A DNA stretch of 64,000 nucleotides from assembly GCF_030818955.1 (NCBI RefSeq), contig NZ_JAUTBF010000001.1, positions 1,674,001-1,738,000 on the forward strand, read 5' to 3'. Origin of the DNA: Microbacterium trichothecenolyticum. Lineage in GTDB: Bacteria > Actinomycetota > Actinomycetes > Actinomycetales > Microbacteriaceae. The notes below the pieces were generated by a model that was not told the DNA's origin, made no database searches, and saw only the letters and a list, made by a program, of their open reading frames with translations. The number at the start of each line of letters is the position of its first letter. The stretch's first letter is position 1. The position numbers were made by a program, and so were the translations under genes. Positions 1 to 9,643 of this stretch are shown here, piece after piece.

Positions 1-1346
1 AGAACTGCGTCAAGCTCGGCATCAACTTCTTCAACGAGTTCTACGTGCTCGACCTCATCACGGTGAAGGATGCCGCGGGCAAGACGCAGGTCGCCGGCGT
101 CGTCGCCTACGACCTCGCCACCGGCGAGCTGCACGTGTTCCAGTCCAAGGCCGTGATCTTCGCCACCGGCGGCTTCGGCAAGATCTTCAAGACCACCTCC
201 AACGCCCACACCCTCACCGGTGACGGCGTCGGCATCGTGTGGCGCAAGGGCCTCCCCCTGGAGGACATGGAGTTCTTCCAGTTCCACCCCACCGGCCTCG
301 CCGGTCTCGGCATCCTGCTCACCGAGGGCGCCCGCGGTGAGGGCGCGATCCTGCGCAACGCCAGCGGTGAGCGCTTCATGGAGCGCTACGCCCCCACCAT
401 CAAAGACCTCGCGCCTCGCGACATCGTCGCCCGCTGCATGGTGCAGGAGGTGGCCGAGGGCCGCGGCGCCGGTCCCCACCGCGATTACGTGCTGCTGGAC
501 TGCACGCACCTGGGCGCCGAGGTGCTCGAGACCAAGCTCCCCGACATCACCGAGTTCGCGCGCACCTACCTGGGTGTCGACCCGGTCGTCGAGCCCGTGC
601 CGGTCATGCCGACCGCGCACTACGCGATGGGCGGCATCCCCACCAACATCAAGGCCGAGGTGCTCGCCGACAACGACACCGTCGTTCCGGGCCTGTACGC
701 CGCCGGTGAGTGCGCGTGCGTCTCGGTGCACGGCTCGAACCGCCTGGGCACCAACTCGCTGCTCGACATCAACGTCTTCGGCAAGCGCGCCGGCCGCAAC
801 GCCGTCGAGTACGTCAAGACCGCCGACTTCGTGCCGCTGCCCGAAGACCCCGCCGCCGAGGTGCGCGGCCTCATCGAGGGCCTGCGCAACAACAGCGGCA
901 CCGAGCGCATCGCGGTGCTGCGCAAGACCCTGCAGGACGAGATGGACAAGGGCGCGCAGGTGTTCCGCACGCACGAGTCCCTCGCCCACGTCATGGACGT
1001 GATCGCGGACCTGCGCGAGCGCTACAAGAACATCCACGTCGACGACAAGGGCAAGCGGTTCAACACCGACCTGCTCGAGGCCGTCGAACTCGGCTTCCTG
1101 CTCGACCTCGCCGAGGTCGTCGTCTACTCGGCGCAGAACCGCGAAGAGAGCCGTGGTGGTCACATGCGCGACGACTTCCCGACGCGCGACGACGAGAAGT
1201 ACATGCAGCACACCATGGCGTACCTGTCGGGCGACCCCCACTCGTCGCACCCGGCCGATCACATCGAGCTCGGCTGGAAGCCCGTGGTGTTCACCAAGAA
1301 CGAGGCCGGGGAGCTGCGCTACCCGCCGCTGGAGAGGAAGTACTGA
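1..1346 (+). CDS. sdhA: Succinate dehydrogenase flavoprotein subunit (5' partial)
   Basis: This is the catalytic FAD subunit of complex II, which oxidises succinate to fumarate at the inner face of the membrane. The reading frame is open from base 3, so the window cuts off the N-terminus including the first FAD-binding motif; 447 residues remain. Visible family motifs are FHPTG (substrate and FAD region), EGARGEGAIL, the active-site segment around SHR-equivalent residues, and HGSNRLGTNSLLDI near the FAD domain. The C-terminus runs through the usual helical domain (NREESRGGHMRDDFP) to a TGA. It is followed after one base by sdhB, so the two are surely co-transcribed; the membrane-anchor genes sdhCD would lie upstream, outside the window. 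Confidence 0.97.
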   Translation, partial: NCVKLGINFFNEFYVLDLITVKDAAGKTQVAGVVAYDLATGELHVFQSKAVIFATGGFGKIFKTTSNAHTLTGDGVGIVWRKGLPLEDMEFFQFHPTGLAGLGILLTEGARGEGAILRNASGERFMERYAPTIKDLAPRDIVARCMVQEVAEGRGAGPHRDYVLLDCTHLGAEVLETKLPDITEFARTYLGVDPVVEPVPVMPTAHYAMGGIPTNIKAEVLADNDTVVPGLYAAGECACVSVHGSNRLGTNSLLDINVFGKRAGRNAVEYVKTADFVPLPEDPAAEVRGLIEGLRNNSGTERIAVLRKTLQDEMDKGAQVFRTHESLAHVMDVIADLRERYKNIHVDDKGKRFNTDLLEAVELGFLLDLAEVVVYSAQNREESRGGHMRDDFPTRDDEKYMQHTMAYLSGDPHSSHPADHIELGWKPVVFTKNEAGELRYPPLERKY

Positions 1347-1347
1347 G

Positions 1348-2133
1348 ATGGCATCCACCGTTCTCGACACCACCGACGTCTCCGACGAGGTCGAGCAGAC
1401 CCCGGAGGACACCGGCATCCAGTCGTTCCTCGTCACCTTCAACATCCGCCGTTTCGACCCCGAGGTCGACGACGAGCCGCGCTGGGTCGACTACGACGTG
1501 GAGCTGTACTCCACAGACCGCGTGCTCGACGCGCTGCACAAGATCAAGTGGGAGACCGACGGCTCGCTGTCGTTCCGCCGCTCGTGCGCGCACGGCATCT
1601 GCGGATCGGATGCCATGCGCATCAACGGCCGCAACCGCCTGGCCTGCAAGACGCTGATCAAGGATCTCGACATCTCGCAGCCGATCTACGTCGAGGCGAT
1701 CAAGGGCCTGCCGCTCGAGAAGGACCTCATCGTCGACATGGAGCCGTTCTTCGCCTCCTACCGCGAGGTGCAGCCCTTCCTCATCTCGAACTCGAAGCCC
1801 GAGCCGGGCAAGGAGCGCATCCAGTCGATCGTCGACCGCGAGGTGTTCGACGACACCACCAAGTGCATCCTGTGCGCCGCATGCACCTCGTCGTGCCCGG
1901 TGTTCTGGACCGACGGGCAGTACTTCGGCCCCGCCGCGATCGTCAACGCGCACCGCTTCATCTTCGACTCGCGTGACGACGCCGGAGATGTGCGCCTCGA
2001 CATCCTCAACGACAAAGAGGGCGTGTGGCGCTGCCGCACGACCTTCAACTGCACCGAGGCGTGCCCCCGCGGCATCGAGGTCACCAAGGCCATCGCCGAG
2101 GTCAAGCAGGCCGTCCTCCGCGGCGGTCGCTGA
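1348..2133 (+). CDS. sdhB: Succinate dehydrogenase iron-sulfur subunit
   Basis: The 261-residue protein carries electrons from SdhA to quinone through three Fe-S clusters. The [2Fe-2S] ligands are C80, C85, C88 and C100 (motif RRSCAHGICGSDAM). The [4Fe-4S] and [3Fe-4S] ligands lie in CILCAACTSSCP (C173, C176, C179, C183) and NCTEACPRGIEV (C229, C235, C239). The length is normal for SdhB. ATG at 1348 is preceded by a purine-rich GAGAGGAAG at the end of sdhA, and only one base separates the two genes. Confidence 0.97.
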   Translation: MASTVLDTTDVSDEVEQTPEDTGIQSFLVTFNIRRFDPEVDDEPRWVDYDVELYSTDRVLDALHKIKWETDGSLSFRRSCAHGICGSDAMRINGRNRLACKTLIKDLDISQPIYVEAIKGLPLEKDLIVDMEPFFASYREVQPFLISNSKPEPGKERIQSIVDREVFDDTTKCILCAACTSSCPVFWTDGQYFGPAAIVNAHRFIFDSRDDAGDVRLDILNDKEGVWRCRTTFNCTEACPRGIEVTKAIAEVKQAVLRGGR

Positions 2134-2144
2134 CCCCTCCCTCT

Positions 2145-2179
2145 CGAACGGCGGGTGCGCTTCGGCGCCTCGCCGTTCG
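2145..2179 (+). terminator. Possible sdhAB terminator hairpin
   Basis: CGAACGGCG at 2145-2153 pairs with CGCCGTTCG at 2171-2179, a 9-bp stem just after sdhB. No T-run follows, as is common in high-GC actinobacteria. Confidence 0.45.
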
Positions 2180-2224
2180 GCGTTTCGCGTCTGCGCGGAG
2201 CCGAGGAGCGCCGCATCCATTCAT

Positions 2225-2230
2225 TAGGCT
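2225..2230 (+). promoter_or_regulatory. -10 element TAGGCT, leaderless promoter
   Basis: TAGGCT lies exactly six bases before the GTG of the BrkB-type gene, so transcription should begin at the start codon. The same spacing recurs at many genes in the window. Confidence 0.55.
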
Positions 2231-2236
2231 CGACGC

Positions 2237-3436
2237 GTGACCGAGAGCCGCCACGATCCCCGCCCGCTCCCCGGGGCCGACGAGGACGAGCGTACGCTCC
2301 GCGATCGTTTCGAGGCCGCACACTCGGCGGTGCGCGAACGCCTCGACGAGCCGCTCGCCCGGGCCGCCAAAGTCGTGCAGTGGTTCCCGATCCGGGTGTG
2401 GCGGCATTTCCTGCAGCACAACGGCTTCCTGCTCGCCGCCGGCATGAGCTACCAGGGCATTTTCGCGGTGTTCTCGGCCCTCTACCTGTCGTTCGCCGCC
2501 GTCGGGATCTGGCTCGGCGGGAGCAGACAAGCGATCGACGGCCTGATCAGCATCGTCAACAGCTACATCCCGGGCCTCATCAGCAAGCACGGCCTCGTCC
2601 AGCCCGACAAGGTCGAATCGGTCGCGCAGGAAAGCGGCAAGCTGCTGGGGATCACGGGAAGCGTGGCGGCGATCGTCGTCATCTGGACGGCGATCGGCTT
2701 CGTCACCTTCACGCGCCGCGCCGTGCGCGATACCTTCGGCCTTCCGTTCGACATGCGCAACTACGTGCTGCTGAAGGCGCGTGATTTCGTCGCATCCGCG
2801 CTGTTCGGCTTCGCGTTGCTGGTCGGCGCCCTGCTCGGCTCGGTCACCACCGGCGCGGTGGACCTGCTCTTCGAGTTCCTCGGCTGGGACAAGGAGACAC
2901 CCGGGTGGACGATCGGGGCGCGCACGGTGTCGGCTGTCATCGCCTTCGGCGTCAACACGGTCGCCCTGGCGGCGTTGTTCCGCTTCCTGACCGGTACCAC
3001 GCTCACGTGGCGCCGAACATGGCCGGGCGCCCTCGTCGGGGCCGGCGGGATGGTGGTGCTGCAGATCGGGGCCGGTTTCCTGCTCGTCTACACTCCGACG
3101 AACCCGCTCCTGGGCACGTTCACGGCGTTGATCGGTTTTCTGCTGTGGTTCCGCCTGATCGGCATCGTGATCCTGGTCTCGGCCGCCTGGATCGCGGTGG
3201 CCGCGGGCGATCGTGACGTGCCGCTGCGCTCCCCCGAGGATCGTCGGGCGATGGAGCAGGCGGCACTCGTGATCGCGGCGGAGGTGGGCGTGCGCGAAGC
3301 GCGCGAGGCTGCGGCGCTCGCCCGCTGGCCGTGGCGCTGGCGAGCTCGCCGCCGATTGGTGGCCGCCGAGAAGGCGCTCGCGAGCGCGCGAGCGGCCCTG
3401 CCCGCGCCACGCCGCTCGACGCTGCTGCCCGACTGA
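2237..3436 (+). CDS. YihY/BrkB family inner membrane protein
   Basis: A 399-residue polytopic membrane protein of the YihY/virulence factor BrkB family (UPF0761). After a charged N-terminus of about 50 residues come a segment beginning GFLLAAGMSYQGIFAVFSALYL (typical first helix of the family) and at least five further hydrophobic helices to about residue 325. A charged, alanine/arginine-rich cytoplasmic tail follows. The family has no settled biochemical role; older annotations as ribonuclease BN are wrong. GTG at 2237 is chosen because TAGGCT sits six bases upstream, giving a leaderless transcript. It stands alone between sdhAB and the exonuclease gene. Confidence 0.85.
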   Translation: MTESRHDPRPLPGADEDERTLRDRFEAAHSAVRERLDEPLARAAKVVQWFPIRVWRHFLQHNGFLLAAGMSYQGIFAVFSALYLSFAAVGIWLGGSRQAIDGLISIVNSYIPGLISKHGLVQPDKVESVAQESGKLLGITGSVAAIVVIWTAIGFVTFTRRAVRDTFGLPFDMRNYVLLKARDFVASALFGFALLVGALLGSVTTGAVDLLFEFLGWDKETPGWTIGARTVSAVIAFGVNTVALAALFRFLTGTTLTWRRTWPGALVGAGGMVVLQIGAGFLLVYTPTNPLLGTFTALIGFLLWFRLIGIVILVSAAWIAVAAGDRDVPLRSPEDRRAMEQAALVIAAEVGVREAREAAALARWPWRWRARRRLVAAEKALASARAALPAPRRSTLLPD

Positions 3437-3480
3437 TCGAACCCCTCACCGCGCAACGGCTCCGTCGTCGAGAGGGCCGA

Positions 3481-3502
3481 TGTCGGAGGCCGCAGTTAGG
3501 CT
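3481..3502 (+). promoter_or_regulatory. RecA-independent (PafBC-type) damage promoter
   Basis: TGTCGGAG at 3481-3488, eight bases, then TAGGCT at 3497-3502, then six bases to the GTG of the exonuclease gene. This fits the mycobacterial RecA-NDp consensus (TTGTCRGTG-N8-TANNNT) except for one base in the upstream half. The gene is a DNA repair gene and four more identical arrangements occur in the window. Confidence 0.72.
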
Positions 3503-3508
3503 CGTCGC

Positions 3509-4360
3509 GTGGCTCGTTCCGTACGCATCGTCTCCGTCAACGTCAATGGCATCCGTGCCGCCGTCCGCAAGGGCATGACCGAATGGCTCGACACCTCGGG
3601 CGCCGACATCGTCGCCCTGCAAGAGGTGCGCGCGAGCGCCGATCAGCTGGCTGAGGCCGTGCCCGGGTGGCAGATCGTCAACGACGAGGCACTGCAGAAG
3701 GGGCGAGCCGGCGTAGCGATCATCAGCCGTCTGCCCGGCGTCGAGACCCGCACGCATCTCGGGCCCGAGCCGCTCGACGCGTCGGGACGGTGGATCGAGA
3801 CCGACTTCGACATCGACGGCGAGACCATCACCGTCGTCAGCGCCTACGTGCACAGCGGCGAAGTCGACACCCCCAAGCAAGACGCGAAGTGGCTCTTCCT
3901 CGATGCCATGGAGCGCCGGCTCGCCGAGCTCGGCGCCTCCACCGAGCTGGCCGTCGTCATGGGCGACCTGAACGTCGGCCACCGTGAGCTCGACATCAAG
4001 AACTGGCGCGGCAACCGCAAGAACGCGGGTTTCCTCCCCCGCGAACGGGCGTACTTCGACAGGTTCTTCGGCCCCGCCGGCGCACAGGTCGAGGGCGTCG
4101 ACGGGTCCACGGGCACAGGCCTCGGATGGGTGGACGTCGGACGCCGCCACGCGGGCGAGGTCGAGGGGCCGTATACGTGGTGGTCGATGCGCGGAAAAGC
4201 GTTCGACAACGACTCGGGCTGGCGGATCGACTATCACGTCGTCACTCCCGGCCTGGCCGAGCGCGTCACCGACTACCGCGTCGACCGCGCGCCGTCATAC
4301 GACACCCGGTGGAGCGATCACTCCCCCGTCATCGTCGACTACACCCTCGGCCGCGCCTGA
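3509..4360 (+). CDS. xth: Exodeoxyribonuclease III
   Basis: A 283-residue AP endonuclease/3'-5' exonuclease of the ExoIII (endonuclease/exonuclease/phosphatase) superfamily, acting in base-excision repair. Recognisable motifs: N-terminal VSVNVNGIRAA, metal-binding E39 in ALQEV, GDLNVGH with D153 and N155, and the C-terminal WSDHSPVIVDY with D270 and H271 as the catalytic Asp-His pair. Length is normal. GTG at 3509 is the start because the -10 element ends six bases before it. It is a single-gene unit whose promoter looks DNA-damage inducible. Confidence 0.93.
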   Translation: MARSVRIVSVNVNGIRAAVRKGMTEWLDTSGADIVALQEVRASADQLAEAVPGWQIVNDEALQKGRAGVAIISRLPGVETRTHLGPEPLDASGRWIETDFDIDGETITVVSAYVHSGEVDTPKQDAKWLFLDAMERRLAELGASTELAVVMGDLNVGHRELDIKNWRGNRKNAGFLPRERAYFDRFFGPAGAQVEGVDGSTGTGLGWVDVGRRHAGEVEGPYTWWSMRGKAFDNDSGWRIDYHVVTPGLAERVTDYRVDRAPSYDTRWSDHSPVIVDYTLGRA

Positions 4361-4397
4361 ACGCTCGCGCATCACGGTGCATGCTGTGAGCGACGCC

Positions 4398-5414
<1,017 letters not shown>

Positions 5415-5424
5415 CCTGCCCTTC

Positions 5425-5454
5425 CGACGCCCGCGGCCTCCCGGTCGCGGGCGT
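5425..5454 (+). terminator. trpS terminator hairpin
   Basis: GACGCCCGCG at 5425-5434 pairs perfectly with CGCGGGCGTC at 5445-5454, followed by GCTGTTGG. It begins ten bases after the trpS stop codon. Confidence 0.7.
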
Positions 5455-5475
5455 CGCTGTTGGCCGGCCGCCCGC

Positions 5476-5546
5476 GCACAACTCCTGCAGAACCGCACAT
5501 CGTGGCGCCGCCGCGCCTTTCGGGTCCGGTGCAGCAGGAGTTGTGC
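5476..5546. repeat. Palindromic repeat family A, copy 1
   Basis: Left arm GCACAACTCCTGCAG, right arm CAGGAGTTGTGC, outer length 71 nt, with a loop unrelated to other copies. It lies in the convergent gap between trpS and the DUF559 gene. Confidence 0.8.
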
Positions 5547-5615
5547 TCGACGTCCGACCCTCTCGCCGCCCAGAACCCCGCCGACGCCCGCCCGGGCGTG
5601 TGGTCGGGCGCTGCG

Positions 5616-5697
5616 GCTGGTGGGGGCGGCCCGGCGGGGTGGGGGCGGCCCGGCGCTGCGGCCCAGCCCGGCGGGGCGGGGCGGGGGCCCACCTCGG
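5616..5697. repeat. G-rich low-complexity stretch
   Basis: The sequence GGGGCGGCCCGGCG occurs twice within a run of G/C, between two palindromic repeats. No gene is seen in 5415-5804 beyond these repeats and the trpS terminator. Confidence 0.5.
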
Positions 5698-5770
5698 GCA
5701 CGGCTCCTGCAAATCCGCCCCCTGGGCAACAGAAACCGAGTCGCCCCGCAACTCCTGCAGGAGGTGTGCG
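5698..5770. repeat. Palindromic repeat family A, copy 2 (degenerate)
   Basis: GCACGGCTCCTGCA on the left and TGCAGGAGGTGTGC on the right. Arms have diverged but the outer length is still 73 nt. Confidence 0.65.
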
Positions 5771-5804
5771 TCAAGCACCCCCTCGGGGTGCCGCGCGCGG
5801 GCGG

Positions 5805-6614
5805 TCAGCGCCGCCGGAGTCGGGGCGAGAGCCCGGCGATCGACGCCCGAACGGCATCGGGCGCGTACATGATCTCTTCCGCCATCAGCCGAAGGGTGAG
5901 AAAGCCGGCAGCTGCGGCAGCGCGGTCGCGACGCCTGTCGGCACGCTGCGCGTCCCACGAGGAGTGGTGAGCCTTGCTATCGCACTCGATGATGAGCCAT
6001 CCCTCGACCACGAAGTCGACACGCCCCACACCCTCGATGAACACCTGTGAGCTCCACCGCAGGCCGAGGCTCCGAAGGATCAGGCGAAGCAGCGTCTCCG
6101 GGCCCGACTCGGCGGACGGATCGAGGAGCGGACGCAGGCGCCGATATCGCCGCGGCAACCGCTGGAAGACCTCACCCACCCCCGCTTCGTCGAGGAGGCG
6201 CTGATGCCAGGCACTGTCCAACGATGCGATGAGGCTCCGTGGCGGCTGGCACGCCGCCGATTGCGCGAGAGCCTCGACGAGGGGTGTGGCCGTCTCTCTC
6301 GCGGGGGCTGAGCTCGGTCGCCAGTGCGCGCAGGTCTCCGGCCCTCGGGGCGGAAGGCGGCTGGCGCCACGATCGAACTGCACGTGCAGGCGCGACGTGT
6401 CGTGGGCGAAGACGCCTGACACTGCCAGAAGCGAGAGGCAGTCGAGGCGTCCGCCGAGCTGTACCGCGCGCAGAAGGTCGTTCGGCACGTCGCCCGGCAG
6501 GTAGGTGTCACGACGGGCACGACGCATCAGACCCGACCGGATGGACGACTCGATGTCTGTACGGGTCATGCCCGCCGCGCGAAGGTCGCGGTACGAGGCG
6601 GAGACGTGCGGCAT
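5805..6614 (-). CDS. DUF559-type protein with AbiEi-like N-terminus
   Basis: A 269-residue protein. The N-terminus (about 1-70: SASYRDLRAAGMTRTDIESSIRSGLMRRARRDTYLPG) resembles the winged-helix start of AbiEi-type antitoxins and DUF559 proteins, common as multiple copies in Microbacteriaceae. The C-terminus (about 180-265: GVGRVDFVVEGWLIIECDSKAHH then DRRRDRAAAAAGFLTLRLM) matches the DUF559/Vsr-like nuclease fold with D in VDFVV, E in IIECDSK and K as putative metal-site residues. Function is unknown. I place the start at 6614 because the reading frame upstream runs through a family A repeat. It is flanked by family A repeats on both sides, and no toxin partner is adjacent. Confidence 0.75.
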   Translation of the reverse strand: MPHVSASYRDLRAAGMTRTDIESSIRSGLMRRARRDTYLPGDVPNDLLRAVQLGGRLDCLSLLAVSGVFAHDTSRLHVQFDRGASRLPPRGPETCAHWRPSSAPARETATPLVEALAQSAACQPPRSLIASLDSAWHQRLLDEAGVGEVFQRLPRRYRRLRPLLDPSAESGPETLLRLILRSLGLRWSSQVFIEGVGRVDFVVEGWLIIECDSKAHHSSWDAQRADRRRDRAAAAAGFLTLRLMAEEIMYAPDAVRASIAGLSPRLRRR

Positions 6615-6702
6615 GCGTCGAGCGTGCTCGCTCGACGCACGCCGTGAGGCCGGTTCCGCTCTTCTGGGGATAACTGCCGTCCCCGGCGCGCGTACCCTCT
6701 CG

Positions 6703-6774
6703 GCACAGCTCCTGCAGATCCCCTCGTCTCGTCGGCCTCGCACACCGCCGGCCGCAGAGATGCAGGAGTTGTGC
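6703..6774. repeat. Palindromic repeat family A, copy 3
   Basis: GCACAGCTCCTGCAG / TGCAGGAGTTGTGC, outer length 72 nt, in the divergent gap between the DUF559 gene and the acetyltransferase. Confidence 0.8.
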
Positions 6775-6796
6775 TCGACGAAGCAGGAACCATCGG

Positions 6797-6802
6797 TAGC
6801 GT
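6797..6802 (+). promoter_or_regulatory. -10 element TAGCGT, leaderless promoter
   Basis: TAGCGT, six bases, then the ATG of the acetyltransferase gene. Confidence 0.5.
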
Positions 6803-6808
6803 GACCGC

Positions 6809-7369
6809 ATGGAACCCGAGATGCTGCGCACGGCCCGTCTCGAACTCTCGGCGCCCCGCGGGGAAGACGTCGACGCGATCCATGCGGCGTGTCAGGATGC
6901 CGCGATCCAGCGGTTCACGACCGTGCCGTCGCCCTACCTGCCCACCGACGCCGAGTCGTTCGTCGAACTCGCCGCAACCTGGTGGGCCGAAGGGTCGCAG
7001 GCGACTTGGGCCATTCGGCTCGACCGCCGGCTCGTCGGAATGATCGGACTCGCCCATCTGCCCGGCGGCGGCCCCGAGCTGGGGTACTGGATCGCAGCCG
7101 ACGTGCGCGGCCGCGGTGTGGCGACCGAGGCCGCTCGGGCGGTGATCGACTGGGGTTTTTCGCCCGAGCGCCCGGCCGTTCAGCGCATCGAGTGGCGGGC
7201 GGTGGTCGGCAACGTCGGCTCCGCCCGCGTCGCCCGCTCGCTCGGATTCCGCTACGAGGGCCTGCTGCGGCAGGCCCATTGCAACTCCCTGGGGCGTGCC
7301 GACCTGTGGATCGGCGGTCTGCTGCGCGACGACGACCCTCAGCCGGTCTCCTGGCCGATCGACGTGTGA
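6809..7369 (+). CDS. GNAT acetyltransferase, RimJ/RimL-like
   Basis: A 186-residue Gcn5-related N-acetyltransferase. It opens with TARLELSAPRGEDVDAIH, typical of the RimJ/RimL (Acetyltransf_3) branch. The acetyl-CoA loop appears as ELGYWIAADVRGRGVATEAARAV, followed by VVGNVGSARVARSLGFRYEG. The branch acetylates protein N-termini or small amines; the substrate here cannot be told. A leaderless -10 element fixes the ATG. It ends 48 bases before the glycosylase gene, which has its own promoter. Confidence 0.85.
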   Translation: MEPEMLRTARLELSAPRGEDVDAIHAACQDAAIQRFTTVPSPYLPTDAESFVELAATWWAEGSQATWAIRLDRRLVGMIGLAHLPGGGPELGYWIAADVRGRGVATEAARAVIDWGFSPERPAVQRIEWRAVVGNVGSARVARSLGFRYEGLLRQAHCNSLGRADLWIGGLLRDDDPQPVSWPIDV

Positions 7370-7389
7370 CGCGCAACACCTCGTGCCGA

Positions 7390-7411
7390 TGTCGGAGGTG
7401 CGTGCGAGCAT
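7390..7411 (+). promoter_or_regulatory. RecA-independent (PafBC-type) damage promoter
   Basis: TGTCGGAG at 7390-7397, eight bases, GAGCAT as a weaker -10 at 7406-7411, then six bases to the ATG of the Fpg/Nei gene. Confidence 0.65.
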
Positions 7412-7417
7412 GGGCAC

Positions 7418-8281
7418 ATGCCGGAGATGCCAGAGGTCGAGGGGCTCGTGGAGTTCCTGCGCGGTCGCGCGGTCGGGCTGCAGGTCACCAAGGCGACCGT
7501 GTCGGCGATCAATGCGCTGAAGACGTACGACCCTCCCCTGACCTCCCTCGTGGGCAGCACCGTGACCGCCGTCGACCGGCATGGCAAGTTCGTCGACGTG
7601 ACGACGGATGCCGGCATCCACCTCGTGTTCCATCTCGCCAAGGCGGGCTGGCTGCGGTGGTACGACGCGCTCCCCGCGACCATCGTCAAGCCCGGTAAGA
7701 CCCCGATCGCCCTGCGCGTCGGCTTCGACGACGGCTCGGGGTTCGACCTCACCGAGGCCGGCACCAAGAAGTCGCTCGCGGTGTACGCGGTGCGTGCGGT
7801 CGACGACGTTCCGGGGATCGCCCGTCTCGGGCCCGATCCCCTGAGCGCGGACTTCGACCGCGAGACGTTCGGCGCTCTGCTCGCGGGGCGCCGCACCCAG
7901 ATCAAAGGCGTGCTGCGCGACCAGTCGATCATCGCGGGCGTCGGCAATGCGTACTCCGACGAGATCCTGCACGCGGCGAAGATGTCCCCCTACGCGCTGG
8001 CGGCGACACTCGCCGACGACGATGTCGACCGCCTGTTCACCGCGATGACCGAGACCCTGGCCGAAGCCATCGACGAGGCCCGCGGCAAGCCGCCGGCGGA
8101 ATTGAAGGATGCCAAGCGGCGCGGCATGCGCGTGCACGGACGCCGTGGCGAGCAGTGCCCGGTGTGCGGCGACGAGGTACGCAGCGTCTTCTTCGCCGAC
8201 AACTCGCTCGAGTACTGCCCCACCTGCCAGACGGGCGGGAAGCTGCTGGCGGACCGTCGACTGTCGCGCCTGCTGAAGTGA
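7418..8281 (+). CDS. Fpg/Nei family DNA glycosylase
   Basis: A 287-residue bifunctional DNA glycosylase/AP lyase that removes oxidised bases. It starts MPEMPEVEG, giving the catalytic N-terminal Pro2 and Glu3 after Met removal. A helix-two-turn-helix region follows (GRRTQIKGVLRDQSIIAGVGNAYSDEIL). The C-terminal zinc finger is CPVCGDEVRS...YCPTC, with its first cysteine at residue 247. The H2TH and RDQSIIAGVGN pattern fits the Fpg/Nei2-like actinobacterial branch, and I cannot choose between MutM and Nei on sequence alone. The start codon is supported both by the catalytic proline and by a damage-type promoter six bases upstream. Confidence 0.9.
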   Translation: MPEMPEVEGLVEFLRGRAVGLQVTKATVSAINALKTYDPPLTSLVGSTVTAVDRHGKFVDVTTDAGIHLVFHLAKAGWLRWYDALPATIVKPGKTPIALRVGFDDGSGFDLTEAGTKKSLAVYAVRAVDDVPGIARLGPDPLSADFDRETFGALLAGRRTQIKGVLRDQSIIAGVGNAYSDEILHAAKMSPYALAATLADDDVDRLFTAMTETLAEAIDEARGKPPAELKDAKRRGMRVHGRRGEQCPVCGDEVRSVFFADNSLEYCPTCQTGGKLLADRRLSRLLK

Positions 8282-8406
8282 CGCCGACCGGGGCGCGAAC
8301 GCCCGCGATCCCGCCGGTCCCTGCCACAGCCACCGCGAACGTGTCCATCCATGTCGGGGAATGAAACCCGCCACGCCGCGTTGAGTAGACTCCGAAGTGC
8401 AACAAC

Positions 8407-8552
8407 GTGCTCCGGGGTCGGTGAGAATCCGAACCGGCGGTGACAGTCCGCGAACCTCTCCGTGTCATGCGGTGGGGCCGATCCGGTGGAATTCCGGGAC
8501 CGACGGTGATGCGAGGGGGAACCCGCGCTAGTCCGGATAGGAGGCAGCACGG
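8407..8552 (+). promoter_or_regulatory. FMN riboswitch (RFN element)
   Basis: The conserved FMN aptamer blocks are all present: GTGCTCCGGGGTCGGTGAGA, CCGAACCGGCGGTGACAGTC, CCGATCCGGTGGAATTCCGG, GACCGACGGTGA and the closing AGTCCGGATAGGAGGCAGCA. It precedes the rib operon by about 60 bases. FMN binding would reduce expression of riboflavin biosynthesis, most likely by hiding the ribosome site of ribD. Confidence 0.96.
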
Positions 8553-8610
8553 TCGGCGCGTCGCGCCTTCCCGCTGTTCCTGCCCCGACACCGCGGGAAG
8601 GACAGGGAAA

Positions 8611-9643
8611 ATGGCATCCGCCGTCGAGATCGACGCCATGCGGCGAGCGCTGCAGCTCGCCCGGCGCGGCCCGCGCGGGCTCAACCCGCAGGTCGGCGCG
8701 GTGATCCTCTCGCCCGCCGGCGATGTCCTCGCCGAGGGGTTCCACCGTGGTGCGGGCACCCCGCACGCCGAGGTCGACGCCCTCTCGCGGCTCTCCCCCG
8801 GTGCTGCCCGCGGCGCCACCGCCGTCGTCACCCTCGAGCCGTGCAACCACACCGGCCGCACCGGCCCCTGCGCCCTCGCCCTCATCGAGGCGGGCGTCGC
8901 GCGCGTCGTCTACGCCCTCGACGACCCCACCGATGCCGCGGCCGGCGGCGCCGAGCGCCTGCGGGCCGCGGGAGTCGACGTGGAGTCGGGCGTCGAGGCG
9001 GAGGCCGCTCGTGCGCTGATCGCCGACTGGATCGCCGTGCAGCGCACCGGCCGCCCGCACGTCACCGTCAAGTGGGCGCAGAGCCTCGACGGTCGCGCCG
9101 CCGCCGACGACGGCACGAGCCAGTGGATCACCGGCCCCGCGGCCCGCCGCGACGTGCACGCGCGCCGCGCGTCCGCCGACGCCATCGTCGCCGGTACCGG
9201 GACCGTGCGCACCGACGACCCGGCCTTGACCGCCCGCGACGCCGACGGCGCGCTGCTCGAGGCACAACCCGTCCCCGTCGTGATCGGCGAGAGCGAGACG
9301 GACCCGGATGCCGCCGTGCGCCGCCACCCGCGGACGCCGTTGTTCTACGCCACCCACGACCTTCCCGCCGTCCTCGCCGATCTCGCCGCGCAGGGCGTCC
9401 AGCGCGTCTTCGTCGAGGGCGGGCCGACCCTCGCCAGCGCCTTCGTGCGCGAGGGCCTCGCCGACGAGGTGCTCGTTGTACGTCGCGCCGGTCCTTCTCG
9501 GCGGATCGCGTCTCGCCCTCGGCGACATCGGGGTGCCGACCATCGCCGACGCACGGCGGCTCGCCGTGGCATCCGTCCACAACCTCGGCGACGACCTGCT
9601 GGTCGTCGCCCACCCCACCACCCGAACCCGAGGAGAGCACTGA
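8611..9643 (+). pseudogene. ribD: Riboflavin deaminase/reductase, broken by +1 insertion
   Basis: RibD deaminates and reduces the pyrimidine intermediates of riboflavin synthesis. The frame from ATG 8611 encodes the deaminase domain (zinc site PHAEVDAL and EPCNHTGRTGPC) and most of the reductase domain (VKWAQSLDGRAA, GTGTVRTDDPALT, VFVEGGPTLASAF) up to LADEVL. The remainder, YVAPVLLGGSRLALGDIGVP to the TGA at 9643, is in the next frame. Reading GTGTAC instead of GTTGTACG around 9475-9480 would restore it, so one extra T is present. As read, the N-terminal frame runs without a stop into ribE, giving a 562-residue chimera with about 55 nonsense residues between. The intact frame would overlap ribE by TGATG. 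Confidence 0.88.

Noticed and set aside
5476..6774. An insertion sequence carrying the DUF559 gene
   Set aside because: The flanking elements are the same short palindromes found at unrelated loci. There is no transposase, and I see no clear target-site duplication.
9470..9485. Programmed ribosomal frameshifting in ribD
   Set aside because: No slippery heptamer, downstream pseudoknot or internal Shine-Dalgarno is evident at GCTCGTTGTACG, and ribD is not known to use frameshifting.
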